Assembly: GCF_024362365.1 (NCBI RefSeq)
Contig: NZ_CP101464.1
Coordinates: 1,116,001 to 1,180,000 of the forward strand
Length of the DNA: 64,000 nt
Direction: 5' to 3'
Source of the DNA: Janibacter sp. CX7
GTDB taxonomy: Bacteria; Actinomycetota; Actinomycetes; Actinomycetales; Dermatophilaceae
Shown: positions 51,173 through 61,072 of the stretch, one piece after another
How the letters are laid out: each line of letters opens with the position of its first letter
Position numbering within the stretch: the stretch's first letter is position 1
Translations under genes and position numbers: made by a program
Notes under the pieces: model-generated
Told to the model about the DNA's origin: nothing
Database searches by the model: none
What the model saw: the letters and a program-made list of their open reading frames with translations, nothing else

Positions 51173-52431
51173 TGGCGTTGGACGAGACAGGGACGATCGA
51201 GGAGGGCGACCCGGAGATGATCCGGGCGGAGGCGGACGAGCTCAAGACGGTCGCCGCCAACATCCACACCGTCGCCGAGATGCTCCGCATGGTTTCGACG
51301 AAGGGAGTCTGGGAGTCGTGCTCCGGCACTCTCTTCGAGCAGGAGGTCGGGACGACCCCGCAGGACCTCGTCGCGATCGCCAACCGGCTCAGCGACACCG
51401 AGCAGATCATCCGGCCCTATGCCGACCGGCTCGAGAAGAGCCAGGCCGAGCTCGCGAGGCTGCGCGCTCGTTACGACGCCAACGACAGGACCAGCGAGGA
51501 CCGGCGGGCGAGGCTCGAGACGATGACCCCGGAGGACCCCGAGTACGCGACGGTCGACCGGGAGTACCGCGCGGCGAGCAACTCGCGGGAGATGAACAAG
51601 CGAGGGTACCGGCGGGTGGCCGACGCCGCAGTGGCCGACGAGCGGGCGACGGCCGGGCGGCTGGGCTCGGTCGGAACAGCCTTGTCCGACCCCCGGACCT
51701 ACAACAGCTTCGAGATGGCCAGCCGGACGGGGACGAGCAGCCTCTTCAACAACCCGGTCGTCGACGTCACCCCGTGGGGCAAGCCGGCGGCGATCATGAC
51801 CGCAGGCGATCCCATCGGCAAGCTCGGCCGCCGCGCGGTCTACGGCGAGGGGAGCTACAAGGACGTCGGCGCGACGACCGTCCTCACTGCCGTCGACATC
51901 GTCATCCCCGGGAGCAAGCGGGCCGATGCCAAGAATGCCACCAGGCTCAGTCACCGTGCCGACGAGCTCAAGAACATCAGGGCGGCGGACACGTCCACCA
52001 ACCCCATCGCCCATCGACGGATCGCGGCGAACGCCAAGAGCTGGACCAAGCACAAGGTCGCGACGAACACGGTGAAGCTCAAGCACCGGGCCACTGACAA
52101 GCTGGCCGAGGCGAGTGGCGCCCGCCTGGTCGACGACATGGTGACCGACTGGGCGGCGGTCGCTGGGTCGGGTCGTGTGCGCAAGGGCGGCTACGTCGTC
52201 AAGTACTCCGTGCGGACCACCAGCAAGGTGACGTCCCAAGCCAGCTCGGTGACGTCGACTGCGGGCCGGATCGAGCAGGCAACGGAGTCCCCGGCAGACC
52301 GCCGAGCCCGCCGGGAGAAGGAGGAGGCGGCGCAGCGTCGGCAGCTCGCGGAGCAGCAGCGTCGGGACGAGCGGGTTCACGACCTGTCGGCCGGCCCGCT
52401 GCACGAACCCGCGGTCACGCTCGTTCGCTAA
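51172..52431 (+). CDS. Helical protein coupled to the WXG100-like gene; possible T7SS-related effector
   Basis: 419 residues. The N-terminal ~180 are helical (MIRAEADELKTVAANIHTVA, TEQIIRPYADRLEKSQAELA), like an LXG/WXG-type or ESX-partner domain, with TKGVWESCSG as a possible W-x-S/G turn. A central region (about 180-260) has TPWGKPAAIMTAGDPIGKLG. The C-terminal ~150 are basic and Arg/Lys/Ala-rich, ending in a charged helix. No toxin motif is recognised. A polymorphic-toxin or structural role is possible but not shown. ATG 51172 overlaps the upstream stop. Confidence 0.6.
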   Translation: MALDETGTIEEGDPEMIRAEADELKTVAANIHTVAEMLRMVSTKGVWESCSGTLFEQEVGTTPQDLVAIANRLSDTEQIIRPYADRLEKSQAELARLRARYDANDRTSEDRRARLETMTPEDPEYATVDREYRAASNSREMNKRGYRRVADAAVADERATAGRLGSVGTALSDPRTYNSFEMASRTGTSSLFNNPVVDVTPWGKPAAIMTAGDPIGKLGRRAVYGEGSYKDVGATTVLTAVDIVIPGSKRADAKNATRLSHRADELKNIRAADTSTNPIAHRRIAANAKSWTKHKVATNTVKLKHRATDKLAEASGARLVDDMVTDWAAVAGSGRVRKGGYVVKYSVRTTSKVTSQASSVTSTAGRIEQATESPADRRARREKEEAAQRRQLAEQQRRDERVHDLSAGPLHEPAVTLVR

Positions 52432-52471
52432 AGCCGTTGCCGCGTCGAGGGGTGGGTGCCACGGTTGCTGC

Positions 52472-53740
52472 ATGACGAGCGACATCGAGATCACCCGGAT
52501 CGACCCCGCCGACGAGAGTCAGGTTGAGGGGTTGCTCGAGCTCGACAAGTTCGTGTGGGCCGACGCGGGGCGCCGACCGCGTGAGGCGCAGCTGCGCGAC
52601 ACCCCGAGCCGGGCCGGCTTCGTCGCCACCCGTGGGGGAGAGCCCGCCGGGACGGCCGGGTCGTGGGACGTCGAGGTCTCCGTGCCGGCTGCGGGAGGCG
52701 AGGTCGCCTCCCTTCGTCCTGCGGAGGGGCTGACGTGGGTCGGGGTGCACCCCGACCACCGGCGCCGCGGGGTGCTCACGGCGACGATGGCCCACCACCT
52801 GCGGTGGATCCGTGACGAGCAGGGGCGCTCGCTGTCTGTGCTCAAGGCGTCGGAGCACACGATCTACGGGCGCTTCGGCTACGGGGTTGCGAGCACGGTG
52901 CTGCGGTCGAGCTTCGGCCGGGGCACGAGCTTCGCCGCGCCGGCGCAGGTGCGGGCGCTCGCCGACGCGACGACCCTGCGCACCACGACGGTCAGCCCGG
53001 ACCAGGGTGACCGGTGGCACGACATCGCCCGAGCGGCCGCGGCCACCGGTGCCGGGCAGGTCGTGCGCAGCCGCGAGGACTGCGCGCGCCTGCTCCACGA
53101 CAGCCCCGAGAGCCGCGGCGACCGTGAGCCGGCACGCCTGCTGTGGGCCACCCGCGACGGTCGCGACGTCGGCGCCGCGTACTTCCACCGCACGGCGAAG
53201 TGGTCCGATGGGCGACCCCAGGGCGAGGTGGGCGTCTTCTTCCTCGTCTCGACCGACGTCGGGGCCCGGCTCGCGCTCGCCGAGCGGCTCGTCGACCTCG
53301 ACCTCATGGGCAGCACGGAGTACTGGGTCACCCTCGACGACCCGCTCGTGCAGTGGCTGCCCTCGCCGCGCGCCCTCGGCGGAAGCGGGCCGAGCGACAA
53401 CCTCTGGCTGCGCATCGTCGACCTGCCGACGGCCGTCGCCGAGCGCGGCCACGCCGCCGACCTCGACGTCGTCGTCGAGATCGGCGACGCGATCCTGCCC
53501 GAGCAGGCCGGCCGCTGGCGCTGGACCGCCGCACGCGACGGTGTCGGCGCCCTCGAGCGCACCGACGCCGCCGCCGACGTCACGGTCGACATCGGCGACC
53601 TCGGTGCCGTGTGGCTCGGCGGGCAGACAATCGCCGCCCGGGCGGCCGCCGGGTACGTCACAGGAGACCCGGCGGCGGTGGCGGCGCTCGACGCTGCGCT
53701 GCGCACGCCGACCGGTCCGGTGACGACGATCGACTTCTAG
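52472..53740 (+). CDS. Eis-family N-acetyltransferase
   Basis: 422 residues, the length of Eis proteins: two GNAT domains plus a sterol-carrier-like C-terminal domain. The acetyl-CoA loop is VGVHPDHRRRGVLTATMA; SEHTIYGRFGYGVAS contains the conserved tyrosine region. The chain ends in phenylalanine (TIDF), as in Eis enzymes where the C-terminal carboxylate acts as the base. It acetylates amines, possibly aminoglycosides or lysines; substrate is not deduced. ATG 52472 lacks a clear -10 or ribosome site. Confidence 0.88.
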   Translation: MTSDIEITRIDPADESQVEGLLELDKFVWADAGRRPREAQLRDTPSRAGFVATRGGEPAGTAGSWDVEVSVPAAGGEVASLRPAEGLTWVGVHPDHRRRGVLTATMAHHLRWIRDEQGRSLSVLKASEHTIYGRFGYGVASTVLRSSFGRGTSFAAPAQVRALADATTLRTTTVSPDQGDRWHDIARAAAATGAGQVVRSREDCARLLHDSPESRGDREPARLLWATRDGRDVGAAYFHRTAKWSDGRPQGEVGVFFLVSTDVGARLALAERLVDLDLMGSTEYWVTLDDPLVQWLPSPRALGGSGPSDNLWLRIVDLPTAVAERGHAADLDVVVEIGDAILPEQAGRWRWTAARDGVGALERTDAAADVTVDIGDLGAVWLGGQTIAARAAAGYVTGDPAAVAALDAALRTPTGPVTTIDF

Positions 53741-53762
53741 CGGAGCACGTATCCTGACGCCC

Positions 53763-56700
53763 ATGTCCGAGTCCGCCCTGCGTGAGCCCATCGCGGCGGA
53801 GGACCTGCACTACCCCGAGGACCTGCCGGTCGTCGCGCGCAAGGACGACATCGCCGCGGCGATGCGCGAGCACCAGGTCGTCATCGTCGCGGGGGAGACG
53901 GGGTCCGGCAAGACGACCCAGCTGCCCAAGATCGCGCTCGAGATCGGTCGTGGGCGCGAGGGGCAGATCGGCCACACCCAGCCGCGCCGCATTGCCGCCC
54001 GCTCGGTGGCCGAGCGCATCGCCGAGGAGCTGCGGGTCGACCTCGGTGGGCTCGTCGGCTACCAGGTGCGCTTCGCCGACCACAGCAGCGACAGCACGGC
54101 GGTCAAGGTGATGACCGACGGCATCCTGCTGGGCGAGATGCAGCGCGACCGCGACCTGCGCCGCTACGACACGATCATCATCGACGAGGCCCACGAGCGC
54201 TCGCTCAACATCGACTTCATCCTCGGCTACCTCAAGCAGCTGCTGCCGCGTCGCCCCGACCTCAAGGTCATCATCACCTCGGCGACGATCGACCCGGAGC
54301 GCTTCGCCGCCCACTTCAGCGACGAAGGGGGCGAGCCCGCACCGATCATCGAGGTCTCCGGCCGCACCTATCCCGTGGAGGTGCGCTACCGCCCCCTCGG
54401 AGAAGAAGACGGCGAGGACGGCGGAGTCGATGGAGATGGCGACCAGGTGACCGGCATCTGCCGGGCGGTCGAGGAGCTGTGGACCGAGCCCGAGTCCGGC
54501 GGCCCGCGCGATGCCCTCGTCTTCCTCAGCGGCGAGCGCGAGATCCGCGACGCGCAGGACGCCCTGACCGGGATGAACCTGCCGGACACCGAGATCATCC
54601 CGCTCTACGCCCGGCTCTCCGCGGCCGAGCAGCACCGCGTCTTCGCCCCGCACTCCGGGCGCCGGATCGTGCTGTCCACCAACGTCGCCGAGACCTCGCT
54701 GACCGTCCCGGGCATCCGCTACGTCATCGACACCGGCACCGCGCGCATCTCCCGCTACAACCAGCGGACCAAGGTGCAGCGCCTGCCGATCGAGCGCATC
54801 TCGCAGGCCTCGGCCAACCAGCGCTCCGGCCGCTGCGGTCGCGTCGCCGAGGGCGTGTGCATCCGGCTGTACTCGCAGGAGGACTTCGAGGCCCGGCCGG
54901 AGTTCACCGACCCCGAGATCCTGCGGACCAACCTCGCGAGCGTCATCCTCCAGATGACCGCGCTGGGCCTGGGCGACGTCGCACGCTTCCCCTTCGTCGA
55001 GCCGCCGGACTCCCGTCAGATCACCGACGGTGTCCGCCTGCTGCAGGAGCTGCAGGCCTTCGACACGGAGCACCGGGCGAAGGGGGCGCGTCGCCTCACC
55101 CCGACCGGACGGACCCTCGCCCGCCTGCCCGTCGACCCCAAGCTCGGCCGCATGCTCATCGAGGCCGACCGACTCGGCTGCACCACCGAGGTCCTCGTCA
55201 TCGTCGCCGCGATGTCGATCCAGGACCCCCGCGAGCGGCCGACCGAGCAGCGGGCCCAGGCCGACCAGCAGCACGCCCGCTTCCGCCAGGAGGGGTCCGA
55301 CTTCGCGAGCTGGTGGAACCTCTGGGTCTACCTCAAGGACCAGCAGAAGGCCTTGTCCGGCAGCGCCTTCCGCCGCATGTGCAAGCGCGAGTACATCCAC
55401 TTCCTGCGCACCCGCGAGTGGCAGGACCTGCACAGCCAGCTCGTGCGCGCCGCCAAGCAGTGCAAGATCGACACCCGCCAGCGCACCTCGGCCCCCGACG
55501 CCGAGCCCGACTGGGACCGCGTGCACCAGGCGCTGCTCACCGGGCTGCTCAGCCACATCGGCCTGCGCGACGAGGAGAAGCGCGACTACCTCGGTGCCCG
55601 GGGAGCCCGATTTTCCATCCAGCCGGGCACGACGAACTTCCGGCGGCAACCCCCCTTCGTCATGGCGGGGGAGCTCGTCGAGACCAGCCGGCTGTGGGCC
55701 CGCTCGACCGCTCGCATCGACCCCGTGTGGGCCGAGCGGGCCGGCGCGCACCTCGTCAAGCGGACCTACTCGGAGCCGCGCTGGAGCAAGAAGGCCGCGT
55801 CGGTCATGGCGACCGAGCGGGTGACGCTCTTCGGGGTGCCGCTCGTCGTCGGCCGCGCCGTCTCCTACGGCAAGATCGACCCGGTCACGAGCCGTGAGCT
55901 CTTCATCCGGCACGCGCTCGTCGAGGGGGAGTGGGACGGCCGGCACGAGTTCCTCACGACCAACCGCAAGCTCGTGCGCCGGCTCGAGGCGCTCGAGGAG
56001 CGCGCCCGCCGACGCGACCTGCTCGTCGACGAGCAGGACGTCGTCGACTTCTACGACGCCCGCCTGCCCGACACCATCGTCTCCGGGGCGCACTTCGACA
56101 GCTGGTGGAAGACAGCTCGCCACGAGCAGCCCGAGCTGCTCACCCTCACCGAGGAGCTGCTCACCCGCGACGACGCCGAGCAGGTCGACGGCCGCGACTA
56201 CCCCCGCCGCTGGCGCACCGACGGTCTCGAGCTCGTCGTCACGTACCAGTTCGAGCCCGGCACCGAGGACGACGGCGTCACCGTCCACGTGCCCGTCGCG
56301 CTGCTCAACCAGCTGACCGCCGAGGGCTTCGACTGGCAGGTGCCCGGGCTGCGCGCCGACCTCGTCACGGCGCTCATCAAGTCGCTGCCCAAGGCCACCC
56401 GCCGCCACCTCGTCCCCGCGCCCGACCACGCCCGCGCCGCGCTCGCCGAGCTCGACCCCGACGCCGGCACCTCGATCACCGAGCAGCTGTCGAGCGTGCT
56501 CGGGCGCCGGGCCGGCATCCGCATCGACGAGGGGGAGTGGGACTGGTCGAAGGTGCCCGACCACCTGCGCGTCACCTTCGCCGTCGAGGACTCGCGGCGT
56601 CGTCGACTCGGCCGGGGCAAGGACCTCGAGGCGCTCCGCGAGAGCCTCGCCGGTCATGTCCAGCAGGGCATGTCGCGCGCCGGTGCCTCCATCGAGCGCA

Positions 56701-57563
56701 CCGGTCTGACGACATGGGACCTCGACGAGCTGCCCGCGACCTTCACGACGAAGACCGGCAAGCACACCGTCGTCGGTTACCCGGCCCTCGTGGACGAAGG
56801 GAGCAGCGTCGCCATCCGCGTGCTGCCCGACGAGCAGCAGGCCGTCGCGGCCCACACCGCCGGCGTGCGTCGGCTCCTCCTCCTCGGCACGACCCCGCCG
56901 TGGAAGCGCGTGCTCGCCCGGCTGACCAATGCGCAGAAGCTCGCCCTCGCCGACAACCCACACGGCTCCGTCCCCAAGCTGCTCGACGACGCGCTCGCCG
57001 CCGCCGTCGACGACATCGTCACCCAGCACGTCACGGGGGCGGTGCGCACGCGCGCGGCCTTCGACGAGGCGCTGGCCGCGACCCGCACGCACGTCGCCCA
57101 GCGGGTGCTCACCGCCGTCTCCGAGGTCGAGCCCGTGCTCGGCCAGCGCACCGAGATCATCGCCACCCTCGACCGGATGAGCGCGCCCGCGGTCGCGACG
57201 ACCGTCGCCGACGTGCGCGCCCAGCTCGACGGGCTCGTGCGCCCCGGCTTCATCGCCGACACCGGGCTGGCCCGGCTGCCCGACCTGCGGCGCTACCTGC
57301 GCGGGATCTCCCTTCGCCTGGAGCGGGCTGCGGACAACCCGCGCCGCGACGGCACCCACCAGGAGGTCGTCGACGGCGTCGAGGGCGCCTATGCCGACCT
57401 GCTCGACGCGCTGCCGCCCCTGCGGCGCCGCTCCGCCGACGTCGTCGCCATCGGGTGGATGATCGAGGAGCTGCGCATCTCGCTCTTCGCCCAGTCCATC
57501 GGCACCGCGCAGTCCGTCTCGGCCAAGCGGGTGCGGGCGGCGATCGCCGCGGTCGAGCGGTAG
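53763..57563 (+). CDS. hrpA: ATP-dependent RNA helicase HrpA
   Basis: 1266 residues, close to the family length of ~1300. DEAH-box motifs: I GETGSGKTTQLPK, II DEAHERSLN, III SATIDPERF, V STNVAETSLTVPGI, VI QRSGRCGR. HA2 and OB-fold domains follow, then the long C-terminal DUF3418 region of HrpA. It remodels mRNA and, in E. coli, rescues stalled ribosomes. TATCCT (53750-53755) is 7 nt before ATG 53763. Confidence 0.95.
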   Translation: MSESALREPIAAEDLHYPEDLPVVARKDDIAAAMREHQVVIVAGETGSGKTTQLPKIALEIGRGREGQIGHTQPRRIAARSVAERIAEELRVDLGGLVGYQVRFADHSSDSTAVKVMTDGILLGEMQRDRDLRRYDTIIIDEAHERSLNIDFILGYLKQLLPRRPDLKVIITSATIDPERFAAHFSDEGGEPAPIIEVSGRTYPVEVRYRPLGEEDGEDGGVDGDGDQVTGICRAVEELWTEPESGGPRDALVFLSGEREIRDAQDALTGMNLPDTEIIPLYARLSAAEQHRVFAPHSGRRIVLSTNVAETSLTVPGIRYVIDTGTARISRYNQRTKVQRLPIERISQASANQRSGRCGRVAEGVCIRLYSQEDFEARPEFTDPEILRTNLASVILQMTALGLGDVARFPFVEPPDSRQITDGVRLLQELQAFDTEHRAKGARRLTPTGRTLARLPVDPKLGRMLIEADRLGCTTEVLVIVAAMSIQDPRERPTEQRAQADQQHARFRQEGSDFASWWNLWVYLKDQQKALSGSAFRRMCKREYIHFLRTREWQDLHSQLVRAAKQCKIDTRQRTSAPDAEPDWDRVHQALLTGLLSHIGLRDEEKRDYLGARGARFSIQPGTTNFRRQPPFVMAGELVETSRLWARSTARIDPVWAERAGAHLVKRTYSEPRWSKKAASVMATERVTLFGVPLVVGRAVSYGKIDPVTSRELFIRHALVEGEWDGRHEFLTTNRKLVRRLEALEERARRRDLLVDEQDVVDFYDARLPDTIVSGAHFDSWWKTARHEQPELLTLTEELLTRDDAEQVDGRDYPRRWRTDGLELVVTYQFEPGTEDDGVTVHVPVALLNQLTAEGFDWQVPGLRADLVTALIKSLPKATRRHLVPAPDHARAALAELDPDAGTSITEQLSSVLGRRAGIRIDEGEWDWSKVPDHLRVTFAVEDSRRRRLGRGKDLEALRESLAGHVQQGMSRAGASIERTGLTTWDLDELPATFTTKTGKHTVVGYPALVDEGSSVAIRVLPDEQQAVAAHTAGVRRLLLLGTTPPWKRVLARLTNAQKLALADNPHGSVPKLLDDALAAAVDDIVTQHVTGAVRTRAAFDEALAATRTHVAQRVLTAVSEVEPVLGQRTEIIATLDRMSAPAVATTVADVRAQLDGLVRPGFIADTGLARLPDLRRYLRGISLRLERAADNPRRDGTHQEVVDGVEGAYADLLDALPPLRRRSADVVAIGWMIEELRISLFAQSIGTAQSVSAKRVRAAIAAVER

Positions 57564-57650
57564 CCACCGGGCGTGATCCCTTGCGGGGGAATGGTCCCGG
57601 CACGTGCGTCGTTGCCACAATGAGTGCTTCACCGACCAGGAGGACCTGAC

Positions 57651-58559
57651 GTGACCGAGCGCCTCTACCGCTACGAGGTCGACACCGACCCCGCGCTGCT
57701 CCAGCCCGGGCCGATGATCGTTGCCTTCGACGGCTTCTTCGACGCCGGCATGGCCCAGCGCCTGCTCGTCGACCACCTCCTCGAGGCGGGCGACCCGACC
57801 GTCGTCGCGTCCTTCGACGTCGACTCGCTCATCGACTACCGCAGCCGCCGGCCGGTCATCACCTTCGACGCCAACCGCTACACCGACTACGCGGACCCGG
57901 CGCTGCTGCTCTACCACCTGCTCGACCGCGACGGGCAGACCTACTACATCCTCACCGGCCCCGAGCCCGACTACCGGTGGGAGGCCGTCGTCGAGTCGGT
58001 CATCCGCCTCATGGACGAGATCGGCATCAGCCTGGCGACGCACGCGCACGGCATCCCCATGGCCGTGCCGCACAGCCGCCCCGTCGGCATGACCGTCCAC
58101 GGCTCCGACGAGCGCCTCATCGGCGAGCACAAGCCGGTCTTCGGCACCGTCCAGGTGCCCGCCTCCCTGGCGGCCCTGCTCGAGATGCGTCTGGGCGAGA
58201 GCGGGCGCGATGCCGTCGGCTTCAGCATGCACGTGCCGCACTACCTCGCGCAGTCGACCTTCCACGACGGTGCGCTCACGGCGCTCAACGCGATCGTCGA
58301 CTGCACGGGTCTCAACCTGCCCAACGACGCGCTCGCCGAGGCCGCGCGGGAGGGGCGCATGCAGATCGAGCGCGAGATCGAGGACAACGACGAGGTCCGC
58401 GAGGCCGTCCAGGCGCTCGAGCGCCAGTACGACGTGCACCTGCGGGGCCTCGAGCGGCCCAGCCTGCTTGCCGGCGAAGGGGAGAAGCTGCCCTCCGCGG
58501 ACGAGCTCGGCGCGGAGTTCGAGGACTTCCTGCGCACGGTCGACGACTCGGAGCAGTAG
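57651..58559 (+). CDS. PAC2-family protein (proteasome assembly chaperone-like)
   Basis: 302 residues. PGPMIVAFDGFFDAGMAQRL and PVFGTVQVPASLAALLEMRL, with GFSMHVPHYLAQSTF, mark the PAC2 family. Eukaryotic and archaeal relatives help assemble 20S proteasomes; actinobacteria have proteasomes too, but the role of the actinobacterial PAC2 proteins is not settled. AGGAGG (57638-57643) sets GTG 57651. It ends 3 bp before the convergent polymerase gene. Confidence 0.92.
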   Translation: MTERLYRYEVDTDPALLQPGPMIVAFDGFFDAGMAQRLLVDHLLEAGDPTVVASFDVDSLIDYRSRRPVITFDANRYTDYADPALLLYHLLDRDGQTYYILTGPEPDYRWEAVVESVIRLMDEIGISLATHAHGIPMAVPHSRPVGMTVHGSDERLIGEHKPVFGTVQVPASLAALLEMRLGESGRDAVGFSMHVPHYLAQSTFHDGALTALNAIVDCTGLNLPNDALAEAAREGRMQIEREIEDNDEVREAVQALERQYDVHLRGLERPSLLAGEGEKLPSADELGAEFEDFLRTVDDSEQ

Positions 58560-58562
58560 CCG

Positions 58563-60233
58563 CTACTTCGCCTCCGACCACCGGCGCACGACCGAGGTGT
58601 CGGCGACGAAGCGCACCTGCTCGCCGCCGAGCCAGCGCCGGGCCGCGTCGGTCAGCGCGCGGTCGACGAGTGCCGCCGCCTCCTCGGCGTGCTCCAGCGG
58701 CACGTGGACGAGCAGCTCGTCGTGCAGGCAGAGCACGATGCGTCCCTGCAGCGGGCGGACCGCGACGCGCACCGTCGCCGCCCATGCCTTGAAGAGCTCG
58801 GCGGCCGAGCCCTGGATGACGGCATTGCGCGCGAAGCGCCCACGGGCGGCGGCCAGGCCCTCGCGCGCCTCGTCATCGCCGCCGCCCGTGAAGTCGGTGC
58901 GCACGAGCCGGCCGCCGTGGGTGCGCACCGGCTCGCCGCGCCGGCCCGCGTCCTGCGCGCGCTGCAGGTGCGCCATCGCGACCGGGTAGGTGCGCTCCAG
59001 TCCCTTGAGCGCCTCGGCCGCCGGCCCCGAGCGCTGGCCGTACATCGCCGCGAGCACCGCGATCTTGGCGACCGAGCGCTCGACGCCGAGGCGCTGCGCG
59101 ACCGGGGCGTAGAGGTCGTCCTCGCGGGTCGCCGCAGCGAAGGCCTCGTCGCGCGAGACGGCGGCGAGGACCCGCGGCTCGACCTGGCCGAGGTCGGCGC
59201 GCACGAAGGCCCACCCCTCGTCGGCGGCCACCGCCGGCCGCAGCTCCGCGGGCAGGTTGTGCAGACCGGCCTGTGCGGTCATCCGCCCGGCCGCCCCGTC
59301 GCACGCGGCCCAGGCGCCGCGCAGCCGGTCGTCGGCGCCGACGTGCTCGCGCAGCCACCGCCAGCCGTAGGTCGTCGCGATCCGCTCGCGCTTGCGCCAC
59401 TCGAGCAGAGCGGGCACGACCGGGTGGGTGGCCCGGTGCGCCTCGAGGACCCACTTGCGGGTCGAGGGCACGTCGACACCCGCGCGGGCGAGCATCGCCT
59501 TGACCTGGGCGGGGTTGCGCAGGTCGACGTGGCCGGTGCCCGGCAGCGCCGCGAGCACCGGGGCATCGCGGGCCGTGCGGGCCGCGAGCTCCTCGTCGAC
59601 GGTGTGCGGTTCCTCGCCGGCCGCCTCGGTGACCAGCCGGCGCGCCGTGGCGCGGTCGATGGGCAGGCCGTGCAGCTCGAGCTCGACGCACAGGACGGCG
59701 GCGGCCGACTCGGCGTGGGCCGTGGCGAGCGCCCGCCCGCCGCGGGCGGACATCGCGTCACGCTGGTGCGCGGCGACCTGCCGGGCGGCCTCGGCGAAGG
59801 CGGCGCACCGCTGCGGTGTCGTCAGCCAGGCGCCCGTCACCGCGTCGGCGCGCAGGTGGCCGTCGTCGCGGACGAGCTGCTCGGCCGGCACCTCGTCGGT
59901 GAGCAGGTCGAAGAGGTCTCCCGTCGGCGCGCTCGGGGCGCCCGCGGGGTCCAGCCGGTGCACCGCGGCCCAGGCTCGCTCGGGTCCGGCAGCCCAGCCA
60001 CCGTGTGTCAGGCGGTGCGCCTCGGCGACGTCCCAGGTGCGGTCGAGCCGGGCGCCGGCGGCGACGAGCGGTGCCACCGACGCAGCCGACCAGGTGACCC
60101 ATCGGGTGCCGGGGGAGAGGGCGGCGACGAGCGAAGGGAGGTCCGTCGCCAGCAGGGGGTCGCCTTCCGGCGGGAGCACGGCTCCGACGCCGTCGACCCC
60201 GACGACGACGGCTCCCGGCTGCTCTCCACCCAC
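58563..60233 (-). CDS. PolA-like bifunctional 3'-5' exonuclease / DNA polymerase
   Basis: 556 residues. It lacks the 5' nuclease domain. Residues 1-180 resemble a degenerate exonuclease domain; the rest is a family A polymerase with motif A RADLGQVEPRVLA, motif B RSVAKIAVLAAMYG and motif C LCLHDELLVHVP. The catalytic aspartates of motifs A and C are present, but motif A departs from DYSQIELR (Y to L, S to G, L to P). Actinobacteria often carry this second PolA-like protein; it may act in repair. GTG 60233 is 8 nt after TAGCCT on the minus strand. Confidence 0.88.
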   Translation of the reverse strand: MGGEQPGAVVVGVDGVGAVLPPEGDPLLATDLPSLVAALSPGTRWVTWSAASVAPLVAAGARLDRTWDVAEAHRLTHGGWAAGPERAWAAVHRLDPAGAPSAPTGDLFDLLTDEVPAEQLVRDDGHLRADAVTGAWLTTPQRCAAFAEAARQVAAHQRDAMSARGGRALATAHAESAAAVLCVELELHGLPIDRATARRLVTEAAGEEPHTVDEELAARTARDAPVLAALPGTGHVDLRNPAQVKAMLARAGVDVPSTRKWVLEAHRATHPVVPALLEWRKRERIATTYGWRWLREHVGADDRLRGAWAACDGAAGRMTAQAGLHNLPAELRPAVAADEGWAFVRADLGQVEPRVLAAVSRDEAFAAATREDDLYAPVAQRLGVERSVAKIAVLAAMYGQRSGPAAEALKGLERTYPVAMAHLQRAQDAGRRGEPVRTHGGRLVRTDFTGGGDDEAREGLAAARGRFARNAVIQGSAAELFKAWAATVRVAVRPLQGRIVLCLHDELLVHVPLEHAEEAAALVDRALTDAARRWLGGEQVRFVADTSVVRRWSEAK

Positions 60234-60293
60234 GAGCGGTGAGGCTACCCGCGCGCACCGACGGGGCCCCCTTCGTCATGACAGGATGCCGAC

Positions 60294-61028
60294 ATGGGAT
60301 TCATCTCCGACCGACTCGGCTTCGGCAAGAAGAAGCAGATGCAGGACACGCGGAGCGCGCTCGAGCAGGCGCGTGACCCCAAGAGCCGACGGGGCCTGTC
60401 CGGCTCCTCGCTCACGCTCGTCGAGAACCTCCTCGACACCGGCATCGACGGAAGCGGCCCCTTCGACTCCGCGGCGCAGGTCGCCGACAAGGCGCTGGCC
60501 AAGCACGGCGGCGACGTCGACAAGGCGGTCGACGAGGTCGTCGGCGACACGCTCAAGCTCGCCGGTGCCAGCGGCTTCCTCACCAACCTCGGCGGCTTCG
60601 CGACGATGATCGTCGCCCTGCCGGCCAATGTCTTCGGCTTCTACGTGCTCGCCACGCGCATGTCGGCGGCCGTGGCCCGGCTGCGCGGCTACGACCTCGC
60701 CCAGCCCGAGATCCGCTCCGCCGTCCTGCTCAGCCTCGTCGGCGCCGACGCCCAGGACCTGCTCGCCAAGGCGGGGGTCGTGGCGCCCACCGGCCGACTC
60801 GCCGGCATGGCCGCCCAGCGACTGCCCGGGCCGGCCCTGATGGTGGTCAACAAGGCCGTCGGCTTCCGCATCCTCTCGAGCGCCGGCAAGGGCGTCTTCG
60901 CACGCTTCGGCAAGGCCGTGCCCGTCGTCGGAGGGGCCGTCGGTGCCGGCATGGACGTGTGGCTGATGCGGCAGATCGGCACGCACGTGCGGACCGAGTT
61001 CCCTGCGGCGGCGCCGGACCTGAGGTAG
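60294..61028 (+). CDS. EcsC-family protein
   Basis: 244 residues. The EcsC region (about 75-235) has GASGFLTNLGGFATMIVALP, NVFGFYVLATRMSAAVARLR and AVPVVGGAVGAGMDVWLMRQ, with moderately hydrophobic helices. EcsC lies beside an ABC transporter in Bacillus; its role is unknown. CAGGAT is 6 nt before ATG 60294. It is divergent from the polymerase gene with 60 bp between starts. Confidence 0.85.
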   Translation: MGFISDRLGFGKKKQMQDTRSALEQARDPKSRRGLSGSSLTLVENLLDTGIDGSGPFDSAAQVADKALAKHGGDVDKAVDEVVGDTLKLAGASGFLTNLGGFATMIVALPANVFGFYVLATRMSAAVARLRGYDLAQPEIRSAVLLSLVGADAQDLLAKAGVVAPTGRLAGMAAQRLPGPALMVVNKAVGFRILSSAGKGVFARFGKAVPVVGGAVGAGMDVWLMRQIGTHVRTEFPAAAPDLR

Positions 61029-61072
61029 CGTCCCGCGGGTCCATGACCCGCGCCACAGGGGAGCTGTACCGC

